Shown here: positions 61,441 to 64,000 of the stretch, one piece after another
How the letters are laid out: every line of letters begins with the position of its first letter
Numbering within the stretch: the first letter of the stretch is position 1
NCBI RefSeq assembly: GCF_015706575.1
Contig: NW_024037051.1
Location: forward strand, 1,984,001 to 2,048,000
Length of the DNA: 64,000 nt
Direction: 5' to 3'
From: Patiria miniata
Lineage: Eukaryota > Echinodermata > Asteroidea > Valvatida > Asterinidae
The notes under the pieces: generated by a model
Database searches by the model: none
Told to the model about the DNA's origin: nothing
Seen by the model: the letters and a program-made list of their open reading frames with translations, nothing else
Made by a program: the position numbers and the translations under genes

Positions 61441-61710
61441 ATGAGCTCATGATGCTTCACGAGCCCAGGACCTCCACTCTGTGGGGTGACAGATCCTTTG
61501 CGGCAGCGTCAACCCGAGTGTGGAACCAACTCCCTCTGGCTATCAAATCATCTCCATCCATCACAACATTTAAGACAAAAATAAAATCTCACCTGTACAA
61601 ACAAGCTTACTCTCACAACACACAATCTTAACTTGACTTTCTCCTCGAGCGCCATGAGCGCCTATTTTTGGCGGATACCGGCGCTTTACAAATGTTCTTT
61701 TATTATTATT
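61441..61710 (+). mobile_element. CR1/L2-like LINE 3' end inserted in satellite B
   Basis: 270 bp containing an ORF (61,449-61,631) whose residues TLWGDRSFAAASTRVWNQLP, followed by LAIKSS and FKTKIKSHLY, are the typical C-terminus of CR1/L2-type reverse transcriptase ORFs. A short GC-rich 3' UTR with GCGCTTTACAAATG and a (TTA)n tail follow. The element is strongly 5' truncated, as is common. AGT borders both sides. Confidence 0.8.
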
Positions 61711-64000
61711 AGTTCGTGTCGCGGGCGCTTGCAGGCATTGCTGTTAGACTGACTGCACATAGGGGTACTACTAGCATTGATGCGCTATATCTTAAATTTT
61801 CTCCGCCACCACTGGGTTTCAAGACCTGTCCTTTTGCCACCTGGTTTGCCTTATCACAAGCTTCCGAACAAGGTATAGTTTGTGCAGAACTTCCCAGGTT
61901 AAGGTACCTTTACACCGCGATATACGAAGTTCGTGTTGCAGGCGCTTGCAGGCATTGCTGTTAGACTTACTGCACATAGGGGTACTACTGGCATTGATGC
62001 GCTATATCTTAAATTTTCTTCGCCACCACTGGGTTTCAAGACCTGTTCTTTTGCCAACTTGTTGGCCTCATCACAACCTTCCGAACAAGGTATAGTTTGT
62101 GCAGAACTTCTCTGGTTGAGGTACCTTTTGACGGCGATATACGAAGTTCGTGTCGCGGGCGCTTGCAGGCATTGCTGTTAGACTGACTGCACATATGGTT
62201 ACTACTAGCATTGATGCGCTATATCTTAAATTTTCTCCGCCACCACTGGGTTTCAAGACGTGTCCTTTCGCCAGCTTGTTGGCCTTATCACAAGCTTCGG
62301 AACAAGGTACAGTTTGTGCAGAACTTCCCAGGTTAAGGTACCTTTAGGCCGCGATATACGAAGTTCGTGTTGCGGGCGCTTGCAGGCATTGCTGTTAGAC
62401 TGACTGCACATAGGGGTACTACTAGCATTGATGCGCTATATCTTAAATTTTCTCCGCCACCACTGGGTTTCAAGACCTGTCCTTTTGCCACCTGGTTTGC
62501 CTCATCACAAGCTTCCGAACAAGGTATAGTTTGTGCAGAACTTCCCAGGTTAAGGTACCTTTACACCGCGATATACGAAGTTCGTGTTGCAGGCGCTTGC
62601 AGGCATTGCTGTTAGACTTACTGCACATAGGGTACTACTGGCATTGATGCGCTATATCTTAAATTTTCTTCACCACCACTGGGTTTCAAGACCTGTTCTT
62701 TTGCCAACTTGTTGGCCTCATCACAACCTTCCGAACAAGGTATAGTTTGTGCAGAACTTCTCTGGTTGAGGTACCTTTTGATGGCGATATACGAAGTTCG
62801 TGTCGCGGGCGCTTGCAGGCATTGCTGTTAGACTGACTGCACATAGGGGTACTACTGGCATTGATGCGCTATATCTTAAATTTTCTCCGCCATCACTGGG
62901 TTTCAAGTCCTGTCCTTTTGCCAGCTTGTTGGCCTCATCACAAGCTTCTGAACAAGGTATAGTTTGTGCAGAACTTCCCAGTTTAAGGTACCTTTAGACC
63001 GCGATATACGAAGTTCGTGTCGCGGGCGCTTGCAGGCATTGCTGTTAGACTGGCTGCACATATGTGTACTACTGGCACAAATGGGCTATATCTTAAATTT
63101 TCTCCGCAACCAATGGGTTTCAAGACCTGTCCTTTCACAAGCTTCGGAACAAGGTATAGTTTGTGCAGTACTTCTCTGGTTGAGGTACCTTCAGACGGCG
63201 ATATACAAAGTTCGTGTCGCGGGCGCTTGCAGGCATTGCTGTTAGACTGACTGCACATAGGGGTACTACTGGCATTGATGCGCTATATCTTGAATTTTCT
63301 CCTCAACCACTTAGTTTCAAGACCTGTCCATTTTCCAGCTTGTTGGCCTTATCACAACCTTCCGAACAAGGTATAGTTTGTGCAGAACTTCCCAGGTTAA
63401 GGTACCTTTAGACCGCGAAATACGAAGTTCATGTTGCGGGCGTTTGCAGGCGTTGCTGGTAGACTGACTGCACATAGGGGTACTACTGGCAATGATGCGC
63501 TTTATCTTAAATTTTCTCCGCCACCACTTGGTTTGAAGACCTGTCCTTTTGCCAACTTGTTTGCCTTATCACAAGCTTCCGAACAAGGTATAGTTTGTGC
63601 AGAACTTCCCAGGTTAAGGTACCTTTAGGCCGCGATATACGAAGTTCGTGTCGCGGGCGCTTGCAGGCATTGCTGTTAGACTGACTTCACATAGGGGTAC
63701 TACTGGCATTGATGCGCTATATCTTAAATTTTCAGCGCAACCACTGGGTTTCAAGACGTGTCCTTTCGCCAGCTTGTTGGCCTTATCACAAGCTTCCGAA
63801 CAAGGTATAGTTTGTGATAAAATTGCAAGGTTAAGGTCCCTTTAGTCCGCCATATACGAAGTTCGTGTCGCGGGCGCTTGCAGGCATTGCTGTTAGACTG
63901 ACTTCCCAAATGGGTACTACTGGCATTGATGCGCTATATCTTACATTTTCTCCTCAACCGCTTGGTTTCAAGATCTGTCCTTTTGCCAGCTTGTTTGCCT
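61711..64000 (+). repeat. Satellite array, 217-bp subfamily B, to the window end (~10.5 monomers)
   Basis: Resumes with AGTTCGTGTCGCGGGCG directly after the LINE tail. One shortened monomer lies near 63,115-63,150, and monomers after 63,000 are the most diverged in the window. The array runs off the edge. Confidence 0.93.

Noticed and set aside
20091-64000. Dozens of 60-120-residue ORFs such as MSRALAG...RLTAHRG repeated along the array
   Set aside because: They are translations of the 217-bp satellite. 217 is not a multiple of three, they occur on both strands and several frames, and they break with each one-base variant.
20091-64000. CRISPR-like array
   Set aside because: The window is eukaryotic, the monomers are 217 bp with no short repeat-spacer alternation, and there are no cas genes.
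20091-64000. Hammerhead ribozyme in the satellite
   Set aside because: The monomer has CTGATCA but neither strand shows the CTGATGA core with a paired GAAA at the right spacing.
20091-64000. Pol III promoter or 5S/tRNA origin of the satellite
   Set aside because: GGTTTCAAGACC is a weak B-box likeness only, with no A box at a usable distance, and no 5S-like sequence is seen.

Overview
This is a eukaryotic, repeat-dominated window with spliced host genes, GT-AG introns, AATAAA signals and CR1-like, Mag-like and hAT-like elements. There are also many short transposons carrying long poly-G or poly-C runs. The host gene family (secreted PAN/apple plus F5/8 type C) and this repeat mix suggest a marine invertebrate, most plausibly an echinoderm, hemichordate or amphioxus. 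The sequence alone does not fix the phylum.

Layout. (1) 1-15,780: two tandem, same-strand paralogues of a four-exon secreted protein with a signal peptide, a PAN/apple-like domain and an F5/8 type C (discoidin) domain. Gene 1 (2-3657, 5' end outside the window) reads through cleanly. Gene 2 (5449-15,331) has intact exons 1 and 2. Its second intron has grown to about 8 kb through nested transposon insertions, and its exon 3 has a one-base change at each splice edge, so it may be decaying. (2) 15,780-19,590: mostly unrecognised noncoding DNA, with one 893-bp inverted-repeat element that carries a tRNA-like SINE head. (3) 20,091-64,000: a satellite array of about 217-bp monomers, roughly 38 kb and about 174 monomers visible. 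It has two subfamilies: A (20.1-50.0 kb, homogeneous) and B (50.5-64.0 kb, more diverged, with higher-order repeats). Two 500-N scaffold gaps (19,591-20,090 and 50,005-50,504) bound subfamily A.

Two retroelements interrupt the satellite: a 5.3-kb Ty3/gypsy LTR element on the minus strand (32,990-38,277; degraded coding region, near-identical LTRs, 5-bp target duplication) and a 270-bp CR1/L2-like LINE 3' end (61,441-61,710). Both entered their monomers within a few bases of the same point, the centre of an interrupted palindrome present in most monomers.

The most notable signals are the shared insertion point at the satellite dyad, a 4,757-bp segment in gene 2 intron 2 bracketed by exact 8-bp target duplications and matching inverted termini, a transposon-in-transposon at 9.4-10.4 kb, interlocked inverted repeats at 12.36-13.02 kb, and a 5-monomer higher-order repeat in subfamily B. 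I saw no new protein-coding system. Nearly all small ORFs after 20 kb are satellite translations.
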